From assembly GCA_943788645.1 (NCBI GenBank), contig CALSRC010000002.1, forward strand, positions 113,010 to 177,009: a DNA stretch of 64,000 nucleotides, given 5' to 3'. The stretch is from UA16 sp002292325 (GTDB taxonomy: Bacteria; Bacteroidota; Bacteroidia; Flavobacteriales_D; Sanyastnellaceae). Shown in pieces: positions 1-9,399 of this stretch. The notes under the pieces were generated by a model. It had not been told where the DNA came from. It did no database searches and saw only the letters and a program-made list of their open reading frames with translations. Numbering within the stretch: position 1 is the stretch's first letter; the number at the start of each line of letters is the position of its first letter. A program made the position numbers and the translations under genes.

Positions 1-1
1 G

Positions 2-175
2 TCTACAGGACTGCGTCACCCGACAGAAACGATGCTTACCGCCCTTTATGGTTGGTTGGTTCTTAAAATGAAGAAGGAGGAAGTTTCTCTTGAGACCCAA
101 GCGGCACTTCAGCCCATTCGAGAAATGGCAAACACTCTGGCCCGGGGCCATGTGAAGATTTACCAGGGCAAATAA
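2..175 (+). CDS. C-terminal end of an unidentified protein (partial)
   Basis: An open frame enters from the left edge and stops with TAA at 173-175, giving the last 57 residues of a protein. The tail is helical and charged, with a Lys/Glu-rich stretch around residues 22-30 of the visible part, and ends in KIYQGK. I do not recognise the family, and nothing in this fragment marks a domain. It converges on the minus-strand gene that ends at 193. The frame is clear; the function is unknown. Confidence 0.6.
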   Translation, partial: STGLRHPTETMLTALYGWLVLKMKKEEVSLETQAALQPIREMANTLARGHVKIYQGK

Positions 176-192
176 TACGGGTTCCGCAAGGG

Positions 193-618
193 TTATGAAC
201 GATTCTGAAGTCGTCGCACGTGGCGTACTCGACTGCTCATCATTCGGAGTACGTTGGATTCGTTTCGCAACCGATCAATAATGGTTGTCGAAAGGGTATT
301 GGTGTCCATCTGAATCGAACCTTGAGGCCAATCTTCGATGTTCGTTCCACCGACTAGCATACACCGAAAGAACTCATGTGCTTCACTCGCTTTCCTCCCT
401 ATGGTCTGCAATGGTTTGAGCGGAGAAAAGTCCTCGTCAATCAGCAGCCAACTCGATTGGTGGTTGCCGACAGATAACAAAAAATCGGGTTCACTTAAAT
501 CAACTGGATCGATCAAGCGAGGATCTGAAAAATCACGGATGCGCTCCATGATGCTCTGAGCTTCGGCGTCATTTGCATAGGCTATCCAAACAATGGGGGT
601 CGAATTAAAGGGAGTCAT
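193..618 (-). CDS. Small receiver-like protein, function unknown
   Basis: A 141-residue protein. It opens with a hydrophobic beta-strand-like segment (TPIVWIAYANDAEAQSIM) followed by helix-like and strand-like segments, with a LLIDED motif near residue 58. The pattern resembles a degenerate response-regulator receiver (acidic pocket after the first strand, Asp at the end of the third). The resemblance is weak, and I do not see the conserved Thr and Lys switch residues. The C-terminus is Arg-rich (SSRVRHVRRLQNRS). It is divergent from the ThiF/kinase cassette that starts at 757, which would suit a regulatory partner, but this is inference. It could also be an unrelated hypothetical protein. 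Confidence 0.5.
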   Translation of the reverse strand: MTPFNSTPIVWIAYANDAEAQSIMERIRDFSDPRLIDPVDLSEPDFLLSVGNHQSSWLLIDEDFSPLKPLQTIGRKASEAHEFFRCMLVGGTNIEDWPQGSIQMDTNTLSTTIIDRLRNESNVLRMMSSRVRHVRRLQNRS

Positions 619-756
619 CCGTTGTCATGAGGGTGTTGCATGTGTTACGTTGAATCGCTCAGAAGGTTGCAGATTCTCACATCGAGCGTGTTCAAAAGAT
701 CTGAGCGGAGCAGTCAAGTCACAAGGGATTCCCGCGAACTTGAGCCGTTAAACGGA

Positions 757-1834
757 ATGAGCTCTGCACCCGCACCATACGAAACACGCCCTGAAATCTT
801 CCGGTTGGATTCTCCAATTCATCGGCGGGATTTTCAGGAGCGAAAACAATCCATTTCGAATGCCCACGTTGTCGACTCTTTGGAAGAGCAAGTGGCTGAA
901 TTACTGATTACTCGACAGCCCAAGTTGAAAGCACAGCCTGAAAAATTGGCGTCAGAAATCCGCCGAGAAATTGGCTCTGATGGATGGGATGGTTATGGGG
1001 TTTGGACCTGGTACCCCCTGGCGAGAGACTTGGGTTCGGTTACTGCCCGAAGCGGCATTCGTCGAGGTCCGTACCAATCGGAATCGCAACAAGATCAATC
1101 AGGAGGAACAACAAGAGTTGAGTGCCAAGACCGTCGGGATCGTAGGTCTCTCTGTGGGCAGTGCATTGGCCATGACGTTGGCGATGGAACGCATTTGTGG
1201 CCGTTTGAAACTCGCCGATTTTGACACGTTGGAATTGTCTAATTTGAATCGGATTCAAACAGGAGTTCACCATCTCGGTGTCCCCAAAACCGTTGCCGTG
1301 GCAAGGGCCATTGCGGAGGTAGATCCCTTCCTCGAGATCGAATTGGTTTCAGAGGGCTTCACATCCGAAAATGCAAAGGAGTTTTTTACCGAACTTGATT
1401 GTGTGGTCGATGCGTGTGATCAGGTCCAAGCAAAGGCGAATTTGCGTTGGCATGCAAAAGAAAAAGGCGTTCCCCTCATCATGGAAACTTCTGATCGTGG
1501 AATGCTTGATATTGAACGGTATGACCATCCAGGTCAAGCGTACTTGCACGGTCGAATTTCTGATGAGTTATTGCAAGAAATGCGCAGTGCAGCGGAATGG
1601 TCTCCAGCTTATTTTGATGCTTTCATAGACGTTGCTGAGGCATCGGCGCGTGGTGTTGAAAGTTTACAGCAAGTGGGCAAGAGTTTGGTGGGATGGCCCC
1701 AATTGTACTCTGATGTTGCAGGAGGTGGGGCGCACGCAGCCCAAGTAATTCGTAAAATTTTTCTCGGCGAGTCCGTTTCGGATGCCCGCCACTATTTGGA
1801 ATGGAATGAGCAGTTCATTGAATCCGTCAATTGA
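757..1834 (+). CDS. ThiF/E1-like adenylating protein (Rv1355c-type), frame broken once
   Basis: E1-like ThiF-family protein of about 358 residues, read in two frames. The first part (757 to about 1016) gives the N-terminal domain ending ..GYGVWTWYP. The second gives WRETWVRLLPEAAFVEVRTN and then the nucleotide-binding fold. Dropping one C from the C5 run at 1014-1018 restores a continuous protein. Family hallmarks are the VGIVGLSVGSA nucleotide loop, the ADFDTLELSNLNRI segment (canonical D-x-D...SNLNR), and DACDQ in place of the usual DCTDN. The CxxC zinc pairs of MoeB/ThiF are absent. The family is known from Mycobacterium Rv1355c, where a nitroreductase-like part is fused; that part is missing here. 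The ATG at 757 is chosen because conserved-looking sequence begins there. The 3' end overlaps the next gene by 29 bases. The substrate is unknown. Confidence 0.75.
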
Positions 1835-2567
1835 TCGCACCCGACAGGCCGAACGCATTTCGGAAGCGGAAGTGCGCGTGTTTCGTGCAGATCGTCACCC
1901 AGATATGTGCCATGAATTAGTGGACGGGCATCAAGCCGTATTGAAAGCGTACGGAATCAAACAGCTGACGACTTTCAATCGTGACTGGATTGGAAACCCA
2001 CAGATTATTGTGATCGCGGCTGTGGGTTTGGGTTCAGGCATTGATGGAAGAGTGGAGCGCGTTCTCGGAGGTGCACGCATGCACGGAGCAAAACAAGTAA
2101 GTGAGCTTCCCTTGATGCAGGCGGTTGGAGGACAGGATCCCCGCTTGTCGGAGCACATGAAGCCCTATGTGGAAGAGGGAGCTTTTGAATTGGGTGGAAT
2201 GTGGAATAGCATTGAGCTGGCAGGCATGGGGGTAGAGGCGACCTTTCTGATTCAGGCAGCCATGGCCACCTTGACTATGGTAGGCGGTCGACACCTCTTC
2301 GCTTTGACCTCACCGGTGACACGTCGGATGCAAAGACCGTTGGCATTTTATACAGAAGAGGGGATAGGAGAGGATGGTTTTTTCACGTATCCCACCCCAA
2401 AGCTACGTGCAACGATTGCCAGATATACGTTTCCCGACCAGCTGAGCGCAGTCGAAGACCGCGTGAGAACCTTACTGGAAGGGATCTGGCAAGATCCCGA
2501 GGGGATGTCCCATTCAGTGCACGGTCCGAAGGGCGAATTGAAACTCAGGTTTAGCCTGGACGTGTGA
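1806..2567 (+). CDS. GNAT/acyl-homoserine-lactone-synthase-like acyltransferase
   Basis: A 253-residue protein without transmembrane segments. Its middle part (VRVFRADRHPDMC..., TTFNRDWIGNPQIIVIAAVG, then GGARMHGAK and FELGGMWNSIELAGMGV) has the layout of GNAT-type N-acyltransferases, and the ELGGMWN stretch resembles the autoinducer-synthase branch. This is a fold-level guess. The substrate is not evident, and a plain N-acetyltransferase is equally possible. The ATG at 1806 lies inside the end of the ThiF-like gene, and an ATG at 1782 is an alternative. The stop is fused to the next start (TGATG at 2565-2569), so translation is probably coupled to the sensor kinase. Confidence 0.6.
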   Translation: MSSSLNPSIDRTRQAERISEAEVRVFRADRHPDMCHELVDGHQAVLKAYGIKQLTTFNRDWIGNPQIIVIAAVGLGSGIDGRVERVLGGARMHGAKQVSELPLMQAVGGQDPRLSEHMKPYVEEGAFELGGMWNSIELAGMGVEATFLIQAAMATLTMVGGRHLFALTSPVTRRMQRPLAFYTEEGIGEDGFFTYPTPKLRATIARYTFPDQLSAVEDRVRTLLEGIWQDPEGMSHSVHGPKGELKLRFSLDV

Positions 2568-4705
2568 TGGCCTGGGGTATGCGAATACAAGGAATCCGCG
2601 CCGTTTGGATCGGGGTGTGTTTTGCATTCGTTTCGACGAGCGGAGCCCAAGAATTTATCGGAACCCGCGTTGAATCCCTCGAACAATCGCTGCAGCCTGA
2701 ATTGATGGGGGTGGAGTCCGTGGCGCTTTCAGATAATTGGAATGCCCATGTTGAACGTGTGCCTAATTTGGGATTAAGCGATGAGGTCAAATGGATTCGA
2801 ATCATTTTGGATTCCCGAACTGAGAACGGCATGCTCATCGAAATCCAGAATGCAGGGATTGATGAACTGACAGGCTACATGATTTGCGATGATAAGGTTG
2901 TGGCTTCATTCGAACGGGGTGGGATTGCAACGAGTCAGTCAGAGTCCTCCTTGGGAACTTATCCAACGTTTCCCATTCCATTGACGGAATGCGATGAAAT
3001 GACCGCGCTATTTCGATTGAAATCCGGCAAGCCGATGTTGCTTCCCATCCGGATTGCAGGCCCCCGTGAGATCATCGGCGATTCGCACCAACGTGACGTT
3101 CTCTTTGCCGCGTACTTTGGTGTGATTCTGGTCATGCTCCTGTATAATTTATTTTTGTTCTTCAGCGTTGGAGACCGGAGTTACCTTGAATATTCGCTCT
3201 TTATCTTAATGGTGGGTGGCACCCAGCTCGTTTTGAATGGTTACGCCTCTCACCTTCAAATCCAAGCATTGCCTTGGTTGAACTTGAGAATCACGCATTT
3301 CTTTGGGGTATTCAGTGGACTCACAACCATTGTCTTTGTTCAGAATTTCTTGAGGTTAAGCCGCTATGTACCGTGGCTTCATAAATTGCTAAATTTCTAT
3401 TTTGTCATTTACCTCGTTGCCTTTGTTTTGGCAATTTTCGGACAGTTGGTTTGGAGTTATAACGTCATCAACTTTTGTGCTGCTGCAATTTTATTTTGCA
3501 TCCCCGGATCCATCATTACGATGAGAAAGGGGTACGCACCGGCCAAGTATTTTTTGCTGGCCTTTACCATTTTTATTATCGCTGTATTGGTGTTCGTTTT
3601 GAAGGATACGGGTGTGATTCCATACAATGCGTGGACGTTTTTTGCCCTTCCATTGGGCAGCGCCATTGAATTGGTTTTGCTGAGTTTAGCCCTCGCCAGC
3701 CGAATTAATCAATTGAAAAAAGAGAGTGCCGTAGCGCGGGAAGAACAATTGCGCATCTCCCAGTTGAATGAGCGAATGGTCCGCGAGCAAAATAATGTTT
3801 TGGAAGAGCGCGTGAAAAATCGAACGGTCGACCTGGAAGAAATGAATTCAACCATGCGCACAACGCTCGAAGAATTGCAGTCGGCTCAGCAGCAATTGGT
3901 GCAAAGTGAAAAATTAGCATCCATTGGTCAGCTCACGGCAGGGATAGCGCATGAGTTGAACAACCCCATTAATTTTGTCTCATCCAGCGCGCAGTCTCTG
4001 AGGCGCGATTTCGAAGACCTCAATGAAGTCGTCAATGCAGTGAAAGCATTGGAGCCTGGGATGGATGACATTGGCTCAAAAGTCAATGCGCTTCAAGCAA
4101 AACTGGCCCAATTGGATGTCGATTTCACGCAGCGTGAGATTGAAGAGTTGCTAAATGGCATCGAGGACGGTACGATGCGCACTTCAGAGATTGTGAAAGG
4201 CCTCCGAATATTCAGTCGCATGGACGGAGACAATTTCATTCAAGCACAGGTCAATGAATTGATTGAGTCCACCTTGATTGTGCTGCGCAGTAACCTCAAA
4301 GATCTCGCAACTGTGCAATGTCACCTGGCGGAAGATTTGCCGATGGTCATGTGCCAGCCTGGACGGCTGAATCAAGTTTTCATGAACATCATTACCAATG
4401 CAGCCCAATCCATGGAAGGTCCAGATCGAGAGGTAGATGATAACGAGGTCATCATTACAACGGCTCTATCTGAAAGCATTGGTCAGTCGTGGATTGAGGT
4501 GCGTGTTAAGGACAGTGGGGTGGGAATGTCGGAGGGTGTTAAATCTCAAATTTTCGATCCATTTTTTACAACCAAACCTGTCGGTGAGGGGACGGGCTTG
4601 GGTCTGAGTATTGTGATGGGAATTCTCCGTGATCACAATGCAGAGGTTGAAGTTGACTCTGAAGAGGGGACAGGTTCTGAATTTATAATTCGATTTCCAT
4701 TATGA
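2567..4705 (+). CDS. 7TMR-DISM sensor histidine kinase
   Basis: A membrane histidine kinase of 712 residues. A signal peptide (about 1-28, ending TSGAQ) is followed by a periplasmic 7TMR-DISM extracellular domain (about 30-170), seven membrane segments (about 178-380) and a coiled coil (about 385-450). Next come a HisKA domain with the phospho-acceptor in GIAHELNNPINF (His462), the N box MNIITNAAQ (about 606-614), and the G boxes DSGVGM and GEGTGLGLS near the C-terminus. The kinase core is complete. The 7TMR-DISM ectodomain usually binds small molecules or carbohydrates. The ATG at 2567 overlaps the previous stop; a GTG at 2564 is possible. The gene overlaps the response regulator by four bases (ATGA), so the two form a pair. 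Predicted location is the inner membrane. Confidence 0.92.
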   Translation: MAWGMRIQGIRAVWIGVCFAFVSTSGAQEFIGTRVESLEQSLQPELMGVESVALSDNWNAHVERVPNLGLSDEVKWIRIILDSRTENGMLIEIQNAGIDELTGYMICDDKVVASFERGGIATSQSESSLGTYPTFPIPLTECDEMTALFRLKSGKPMLLPIRIAGPREIIGDSHQRDVLFAAYFGVILVMLLYNLFLFFSVGDRSYLEYSLFILMVGGTQLVLNGYASHLQIQALPWLNLRITHFFGVFSGLTTIVFVQNFLRLSRYVPWLHKLLNFYFVIYLVAFVLAIFGQLVWSYNVINFCAAAILFCIPGSIITMRKGYAPAKYFLLAFTIFIIAVLVFVLKDTGVIPYNAWTFFALPLGSAIELVLLSLALASRINQLKKESAVAREEQLRISQLNERMVREQNNVLEERVKNRTVDLEEMNSTMRTTLEELQSAQQQLVQSEKLASIGQLTAGIAHELNNPINFVSSSAQSLRRDFEDLNEVVNAVKALEPGMDDIGSKVNALQAKLAQLDVDFTQREIEELLNGIEDGTMRTSEIVKGLRIFSRMDGDNFIQAQVNELIESTLIVLRSNLKDLATVQCHLAEDLPMVMCQPGRLNQVFMNIITNAAQSMEGPDREVDDNEVIITTALSESIGQSWIEVRVKDSGVGMSEGVKSQIFDPFFTTKPVGEGTGLGLSIVMGILRDHNAEVEVDSEEGTGSEFIIRFPL

Positions 4706-5241
4706 TCAATGTGCTATACCTCGATGACGAGGCCCATAATTTGACCGCATTTCGTGCCGCATTTCGCCGCGATTTCCAGGTGCATGTAACGACGGAACCC
4801 ACAGAAGCAGTCAGGATTCTGCGTGAGCAGCCCATCGAAGTGATTATTTCTGATCAAAAGATGCCAAAGCTCAGTGGCGTGGAATTTTTTGAACTCATCA
4901 TGCCAGACTATCCGAATCCGGTTCGCATGTTGCTCACAGGTCACGCCGATATAGATGCGGTCATTGATGCCATCAATAAGGGACAGATCTATAAGTACAT
5001 ATCCAAGCCATGGAATGAATCGGAACTCAAAGGATTGGTCCAGGAGGCATCCGATTTGTACCACCATCGCCAGGGCATGGCGAGTGAAGGTGCGCAACTG
5101 ATGGAGCGCATGAACGAAGCCCGATTGCATTCCACTCGAATCCAACGTTTGACTGAAGGCCAGACGGAACTAAATGCGGACGACACAAAAGAGGTCGCAC
5201 GCTTGGCAGGTGAAGTGACCCAGTTGCTGGGATCGAATTAA
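4702..5241 (+). CDS. Response regulator, receiver domain with helical tail
   Basis: A 179-residue regulator. The receiver domain spans residues 1-125 with the acidic pocket LYLDDE (8-10), phospho-acceptor Asp51 in SDQKMP, the switch Thr in MLLTGHAD and the conserved Lys in YISKPW. A helical tail (about 125-179) has no DNA-binding or catalytic domain. The family resembles receivers that in other proteins precede HD-GYP or similar outputs; here the output is missing, so it may act by protein contact. The start overlaps the kinase stop by four bases, and the kinase is its obvious partner. Its end overlaps the convergent aminopeptidase gene. Confidence 0.9.
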   Translation: MINVLYLDDEAHNLTAFRAAFRRDFQVHVTTEPTEAVRILREQPIEVIISDQKMPKLSGVEFFELIMPDYPNPVRMLLTGHADIDAVIDAINKGQIYKYISKPWNESELKGLVQEASDLYHHRQGMASEGAQLMERMNEARLHSTRIQRLTEGQTELNADDTKEVARLAGEVTQLLGSN

Positions 5242-6326
5242 CGAATGTATTTGAAGTCCTCTCCGGGTTGAATATTCTTCAGGGTTGCGAGGATGAGCTT
5301 GATGCAGTTTTCCACATCATTTCGGTGCACCATTTCGACCGTGGTGTGCATGTAGCGCAAGGGTAAACTGATCAGTGCACTGGCTACGCCTTTATTGGAA
5401 TAAGCAAAAGCATCGGTGTCTGTTCCTGTAAAACGGCTCGCCGCCATGCGTTGCAAAGGGATTTTTTCCGCTTCTGCTGTATCGATGATTCGCTGAAGCA
5501 GGTTATTCTGAACGGCGGGACCATACGTTACGCCGGGGCCTTTCCCTGCGGCAACGTCTCCATTTTCGATTTTATTCATCATCGGCGTGTGTGTGCAATG
5601 CGTCACATCGGTGACAATGGCCACATCAGGTGAGATGCGTTCAGCGATCATCTGAGCGCCTCGCAGGCCAATTTCTTCTTGCACTGAATTGGTGATGTAC
5701 AGACCAAAAGGCAAGGTGGTTTTGCTTTCGTGCAAAAGTCGGGCGACCTCCGCAATCATGAATCCACCGGCACGGTTGTCCAGTGCACGCGCCACGAACC
5801 AATCCTTGTTCAGCACCATGAAGGTGTCTTCATACGTGACGACACAGCCAACGTGAACGCCCATTTTTTCAACTTCAGCTTTATCCTTGGCGCCGATATC
5901 GAGAAAAATGTTTTTCATCGATGGAGCTTCCTCTTTTCCGGCAGTTCGTGTGTGAATGGCCGGCCAGCCGAAGACTCCTTTGACGATTCCTTTGGGGGTG
6001 TGAATGTCGACGCGTTTTGATGGAGCAATCTGGTGATCGCTGCCGCCATTGCGTTTCAGATAGATATAACCATCCGAAGTGATGTAATGAACGAAATAGC
6101 TGATTTCATCTGCATGTGCTTCGATGACCACCTTGTAGGGCGCATCTGGATTGATGACGCCGACGACAGTTCCGTATGTATCGACGAAGTGCTCATCGAT
6201 GTAGGGTCGGATGTAATCCAGCCAAAGCTGTTGTCCGCTACTTTCAAATCCTGTGGGGCTCGCGTTATTCAAGTATGCTTCCAGAAAATTCTCCGAAGCC
6301 TTGGTCATGATCTTCTTTTTTGCCAT
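5238..6326 (-). CDS. M42-family metallo-aminopeptidase
   Basis: A cytoplasmic di-zinc aminopeptidase of 362 residues, normal length for glutamyl aminopeptidase/endoglucanase-type M42 enzymes. Visible ligands are His71 and Asp73 (AHADEIS), Asp183 (ALDNRAGG), the catalytic Glu217-Glu218 pair (VQEEIGLRG), Asp240 (TDVTH) and His327 (RYMHTTVE). The members form large oligomers that trim N-terminal residues from peptides. Substrate specificity cannot be read from the sequence. The gene ends nose to nose with the response regulator, their stop codons overlapping, and no terminator is visible between them. Confidence 0.92.
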   Translation of the reverse strand: MAKKKIMTKASENFLEAYLNNASPTGFESSGQQLWLDYIRPYIDEHFVDTYGTVVGVINPDAPYKVVIEAHADEISYFVHYITSDGYIYLKRNGGSDHQIAPSKRVDIHTPKGIVKGVFGWPAIHTRTAGKEEAPSMKNIFLDIGAKDKAEVEKMGVHVGCVVTYEDTFMVLNKDWFVARALDNRAGGFMIAEVARLLHESKTTLPFGLYITNSVQEEIGLRGAQMIAERISPDVAIVTDVTHCTHTPMMNKIENGDVAAGKGPGVTYGPAVQNNLLQRIIDTAEAEKIPLQRMAASRFTGTDTDAFAYSNKGVASALISLPLRYMHTTVEMVHRNDVENCIKLILATLKNIQPGEDFKYIR

Positions 6327-6410
6327 GCTCCAAAATTACCTGGTCGGTGACGAAATAACGGCTTCTGATGCAGAGAATTTCAACAAAGATTTCACGTGCA
6401 CTTTAAGGAT

Positions 6411-8201
6411 CTACAACGCATACGAATTCTTCTCAATGAGGTGCGCTGCAATTAATTGACGAGCGGCTTTCGTATTCAAGTCTTGGGTTTTACAAAAGCG
6501 TTTCATTCCCATGATCATCATCTTGAGTTCATCTCCATCCGCGAACGAAAGCAACGCTTCTTTTCCTGCACTGTGGATCCATTCACTGGCCTCATAGGTG
6601 TAAGTTTCCATGATGGCCATTTCAATTTGAAGCTCATCAGTCCCTCCTGACTTTTGGGCCAATTTTTGAACCCGCAAGACCGTCGATTCAATGGTGTAGA
6701 GCCAAATGGCCATGTCGGCTATATTCATGAGGATCTCTTGCTCCTTTCCGAGGCTCATCATAAGTTTCTGTGCCGCAGAGCCCGCCACCATGAGGATGGC
6801 TTTTTTCATATTGGCGACATAGCTTAACTGACGTTCGAATGGATCGTCGGAAGGAGGGGAAAAGTCAGGAACGCCGGTCAGTTCGTTGGCAACTGCCATC
6901 GCGGGTGTCATCAAGTCCATTTCACCTTTCATGGCCTTTTTCAAAATCATGTCCACGGTAAGCATGCGGTTGATTTCGTTGGTGCCTTCAAAAATCCGAT
7001 TGATGCGCGCATCTCGATAGGCCAATTCTGCTCGGGTTTCGGCGCTGTAGCCCATGCCTCCATGAATTTGAACAGCTTCATCGACCACGTAGTCCAATAC
7101 CTCTGACCCCAGTACCTTCATCATCGCACATTCAGGTGCGAAATCCGCTATGCCTTTGAGGGTAGCCTCTCCATGTTCCATGCCGTCACGCTTCAACGAG
7201 GCGATGGCATCGTCGATGTTTTGTGTTGCCCGGTACAGTGCTGATTCCAATGTGTACAATCGAATTGCTCCCTCTCCGAGTTTATAGCGAATGGCACCGT
7301 ATTTAGAAATGGGCCGTCCGAATTGCTCGCGCTCGTTGGCAAAACGCACGGAATGCGAGCAGGCGTCTTTGGCAGCGCCGAGCACGGCACCGCCGAGTTT
7401 GATGCGTCCAATGTTCAAGATGTTGACGGCGATCTTAAACCCTTGTTCGCGTTTGTAGAGCAAATTTTCAACGGGAATGTGCACGTCATTGAAGAAGATT
7501 TGGCGGGTAGAAGACCCTTTGATGCCCATTTTCTTTTCTTCCGGATTCTTGGTTATTCCGTCCGCATGTCCGTCTACAATGAAAGCCGTGAGGTCCTCGT
7601 CGTCATCGATTTTAGCGAAAACAATCATAACGTCGGCAAAGCCACCGTTGGTGATCCACATCTTCTGGCCGTTGATGACGTAATGTTTCCCGTCTTCGGT
7701 CAAATGCGCTTTCGTTTTCCCACTGTTGGCATCTGATCCGGCACTCGGCTCGGTCAAGCAATAGCAGCCTTTCAATTGACCAGAAGCCAATCCTGGAATC
7801 CATTTTTGCTTCTGCTCCTCATTTCCATAGTACAAGATGGGAAGTGTCCCTATGCCTGTGTGAGCGCTGAAGCTAACACTGAAGGAATGCGCACCGCCGA
7901 TTGCTTCGGTGATGAGCATGGTTGTTTTGAAATCCAACCCGAGCCCACCGTATGCCTCTGGAACAGAGCTTCCTACCAATCCCAGTTCTCCTGCTTCTTC
8001 CATCAGGCGAGGGACGAGCCCTTCCTCTTGATTCTCAATTTGTTCGAGCTGCGGAATAATCCGTTGCTCCACGAAATCAAGCGTCATTTGTTTCATCATC
8101 AATTGCTCTTCCGTCCATTCTTCTGGGATGAAGATGTCGTTGGCTTCGGTCGGTCGAATTAAGAATTCGCCACCTCGGATTGCGTTGTTGTGGTCTGACA
8201 T
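6411..8201 (-). CDS. fadE: Acyl-CoA dehydrogenase (FadE-type)
   Basis: An FAD-dependent acyl-CoA dehydrogenase of 596 residues that makes the first double bond of fatty-acid beta-oxidation. The acyl-CoA dehydrogenase core occupies about the first 420 residues (CYCLTEPSAGSDA, WITNGG and GSSTRQIFFNDV flavin/substrate motifs, then QIHGGMGYS and RINRIFEGTNEINR). An extra helical C-terminal domain of about 170 residues makes it longer than the common 380-residue enzymes and like the Bacillus FadE type. It is the last gene of the marR-fadN-fadA-fadE set, 12 bases after fadA. The order fadN-fadA-fadE is the same as in Bacillus subtilis. Confidence 0.93.
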   Translation of the reverse strand: MSDHNNAIRGGEFLIRPTEANDIFIPEEWTEEQLMMKQMTLDFVEQRIIPQLEQIENQEEGLVPRLMEEAGELGLVGSSVPEAYGGLGLDFKTTMLITEAIGGAHSFSVSFSAHTGIGTLPILYYGNEEQKQKWIPGLASGQLKGCYCLTEPSAGSDANSGKTKAHLTEDGKHYVINGQKMWITNGGFADVMIVFAKIDDDEDLTAFIVDGHADGITKNPEEKKMGIKGSSTRQIFFNDVHIPVENLLYKREQGFKIAVNILNIGRIKLGGAVLGAAKDACSHSVRFANEREQFGRPISKYGAIRYKLGEGAIRLYTLESALYRATQNIDDAIASLKRDGMEHGEATLKGIADFAPECAMMKVLGSEVLDYVVDEAVQIHGGMGYSAETRAELAYRDARINRIFEGTNEINRMLTVDMILKKAMKGEMDLMTPAMAVANELTGVPDFSPPSDDPFERQLSYVANMKKAILMVAGSAAQKLMMSLGKEQEILMNIADMAIWLYTIESTVLRVQKLAQKSGGTDELQIEMAIMETYTYEASEWIHSAGKEALLSFADGDELKMMIMGMKRFCKTQDLNTKAARQLIAAHLIEKNSYAL

Positions 8202-8213
8202 TACTTCGCTGAT

Positions 8214-9395
8214 TTATGCGTTCAACATTTCGAATACGCCGGCGGCTCCTTGACCAGTTCCGACGCACATGGTGACCATGCCGTATTTGGCCTGGCGCAT
8301 TTTTAATTCATTCAATAGTTGTACGGTGAGTTTGCCACCGGTGCAACCCAAGGGATGGCCCAAAGCGATTGCTCCACCATTGGGATTGACAAGTTGAGGG
8401 TCCAGCCCCAATTCATTTACGACAGCCACGGATTGAGAAGCGAACGCTTCATTGAGTTCGAAGGCTCCCATATCGCCAATTGTGAGTCCTGCTTTTTTCA
8501 GTGCTTCCGGCACAGCGTGAATGGGTCCAACACCCATGATACGTGGTTCAAGGCCGCTGACATGAAAACTGGCGAGGCGTGCGATGGGTTCAACATTGAG
8601 TTCCTTGAGCATCCGCTCAGAGACAACAAGTACAAAGGCTGCCCCATCAGAAGTCTGTGAGCTGTTTCCAGCGGTGACCGTGCCTCCTTGTGCAAATACG
8701 GGTCGGAGTCGAGCAAGGCCTTCGGTTGTGGTGTCGCGGCGAACGCCTTCATCCGTGTCCACAATGTGTTGTCGCTCTTGCCGTTTCTCATTTTCGTCGA
8801 GGTACACTTCGTTCACGGTGATGGGGGCGATGCCAGGAGCAAACCGACCACCATCGATTGCAGCAGCTGCTTTACGGTGGCTGTGGAATGCGAATTCATC
8901 TTGGGCATCCCGGGTCACTTTAAAATCTTTGGCAACAGCCTCTGCGGTGAGCCCCATGCCCCAGTACCAATCTGGATTTGTTTTGGCGATGCGCGCGTTG
9001 GGAACGATGCGCCACCCCCCAAATGGAATGGGCGACATCGTTTCGATTCCTCCTGCCAAAATGCAATCAGCCATACCCGAATGGATTTTGGCCGAGGCTA
9101 TAGCGATGGTTTCCAGTCCTGATGCACAATAGCGGTTGACGGTCATGCCGGGAACTTTTTCGGTGTCCAGTCCCATGAGGCTGACCATGCGACCCATGTT
9201 GAGCCCTTGCTCTGCTTCCGGGGTTGCGTTGCCGACAATGACGTCGTCGATTCGTTCTTTATCCAGTTGTGGGAAATCCGCCAATAGCCGTCGAATGACT
9301 TGCTCTCCTAAGTCGTCGGGTCGGACGAATCGAAATGCTCCTTTTCCGGATTTACCAACCGGCGAGCGGTACCCGCCTATGATGTATGCGTTCAT
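8214..9395 (-). CDS. fadA: Acetyl-CoA acyltransferase (3-ketoacyl-CoA thiolase)
   Basis: A thiolase of 393 residues that cleaves 3-ketoacyl-CoA with CoA in the last step of beta-oxidation. The catalytic residues are all present: Cys90 in VNRYCASGLE, His347 in ALGHPLGCTG and Cys377 in MCVGTGQG. It starts four bases after the fadN stop, so translation is probably coupled. FadN and FadA probably cooperate, channelling the 3-ketoacyl product. Thiolases also work in the biosynthetic direction, but the operon context makes degradation the likely role. Confidence 0.95.
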   Translation of the reverse strand: MNAYIIGGYRSPVGKSGKGAFRFVRPDDLGEQVIRRLLADFPQLDKERIDDVIVGNATPEAEQGLNMGRMVSLMGLDTEKVPGMTVNRYCASGLETIAIASAKIHSGMADCILAGGIETMSPIPFGGWRIVPNARIAKTNPDWYWGMGLTAEAVAKDFKVTRDAQDEFAFHSHRKAAAAIDGGRFAPGIAPITVNEVYLDENEKRQERQHIVDTDEGVRRDTTTEGLARLRPVFAQGGTVTAGNSSQTSDGAAFVLVVSERMLKELNVEPIARLASFHVSGLEPRIMGVGPIHAVPEALKKAGLTIGDMGAFELNEAFASQSVAVVNELGLDPQLVNPNGGAIALGHPLGCTGGKLTVQLLNELKMRQAKYGMVTMCVGTGQGAAGVFEMLNA

Positions 9396-9399
9396 GGCT

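Noticed and set aside
640..756. Coding extension upstream of ATG 757 in the ThiF-like gene
   Set aside because: The segment from ATG 640 reads as a basic, Ser/Arg-rich sequence unlike the family; conserved sequence starts at or after 757.
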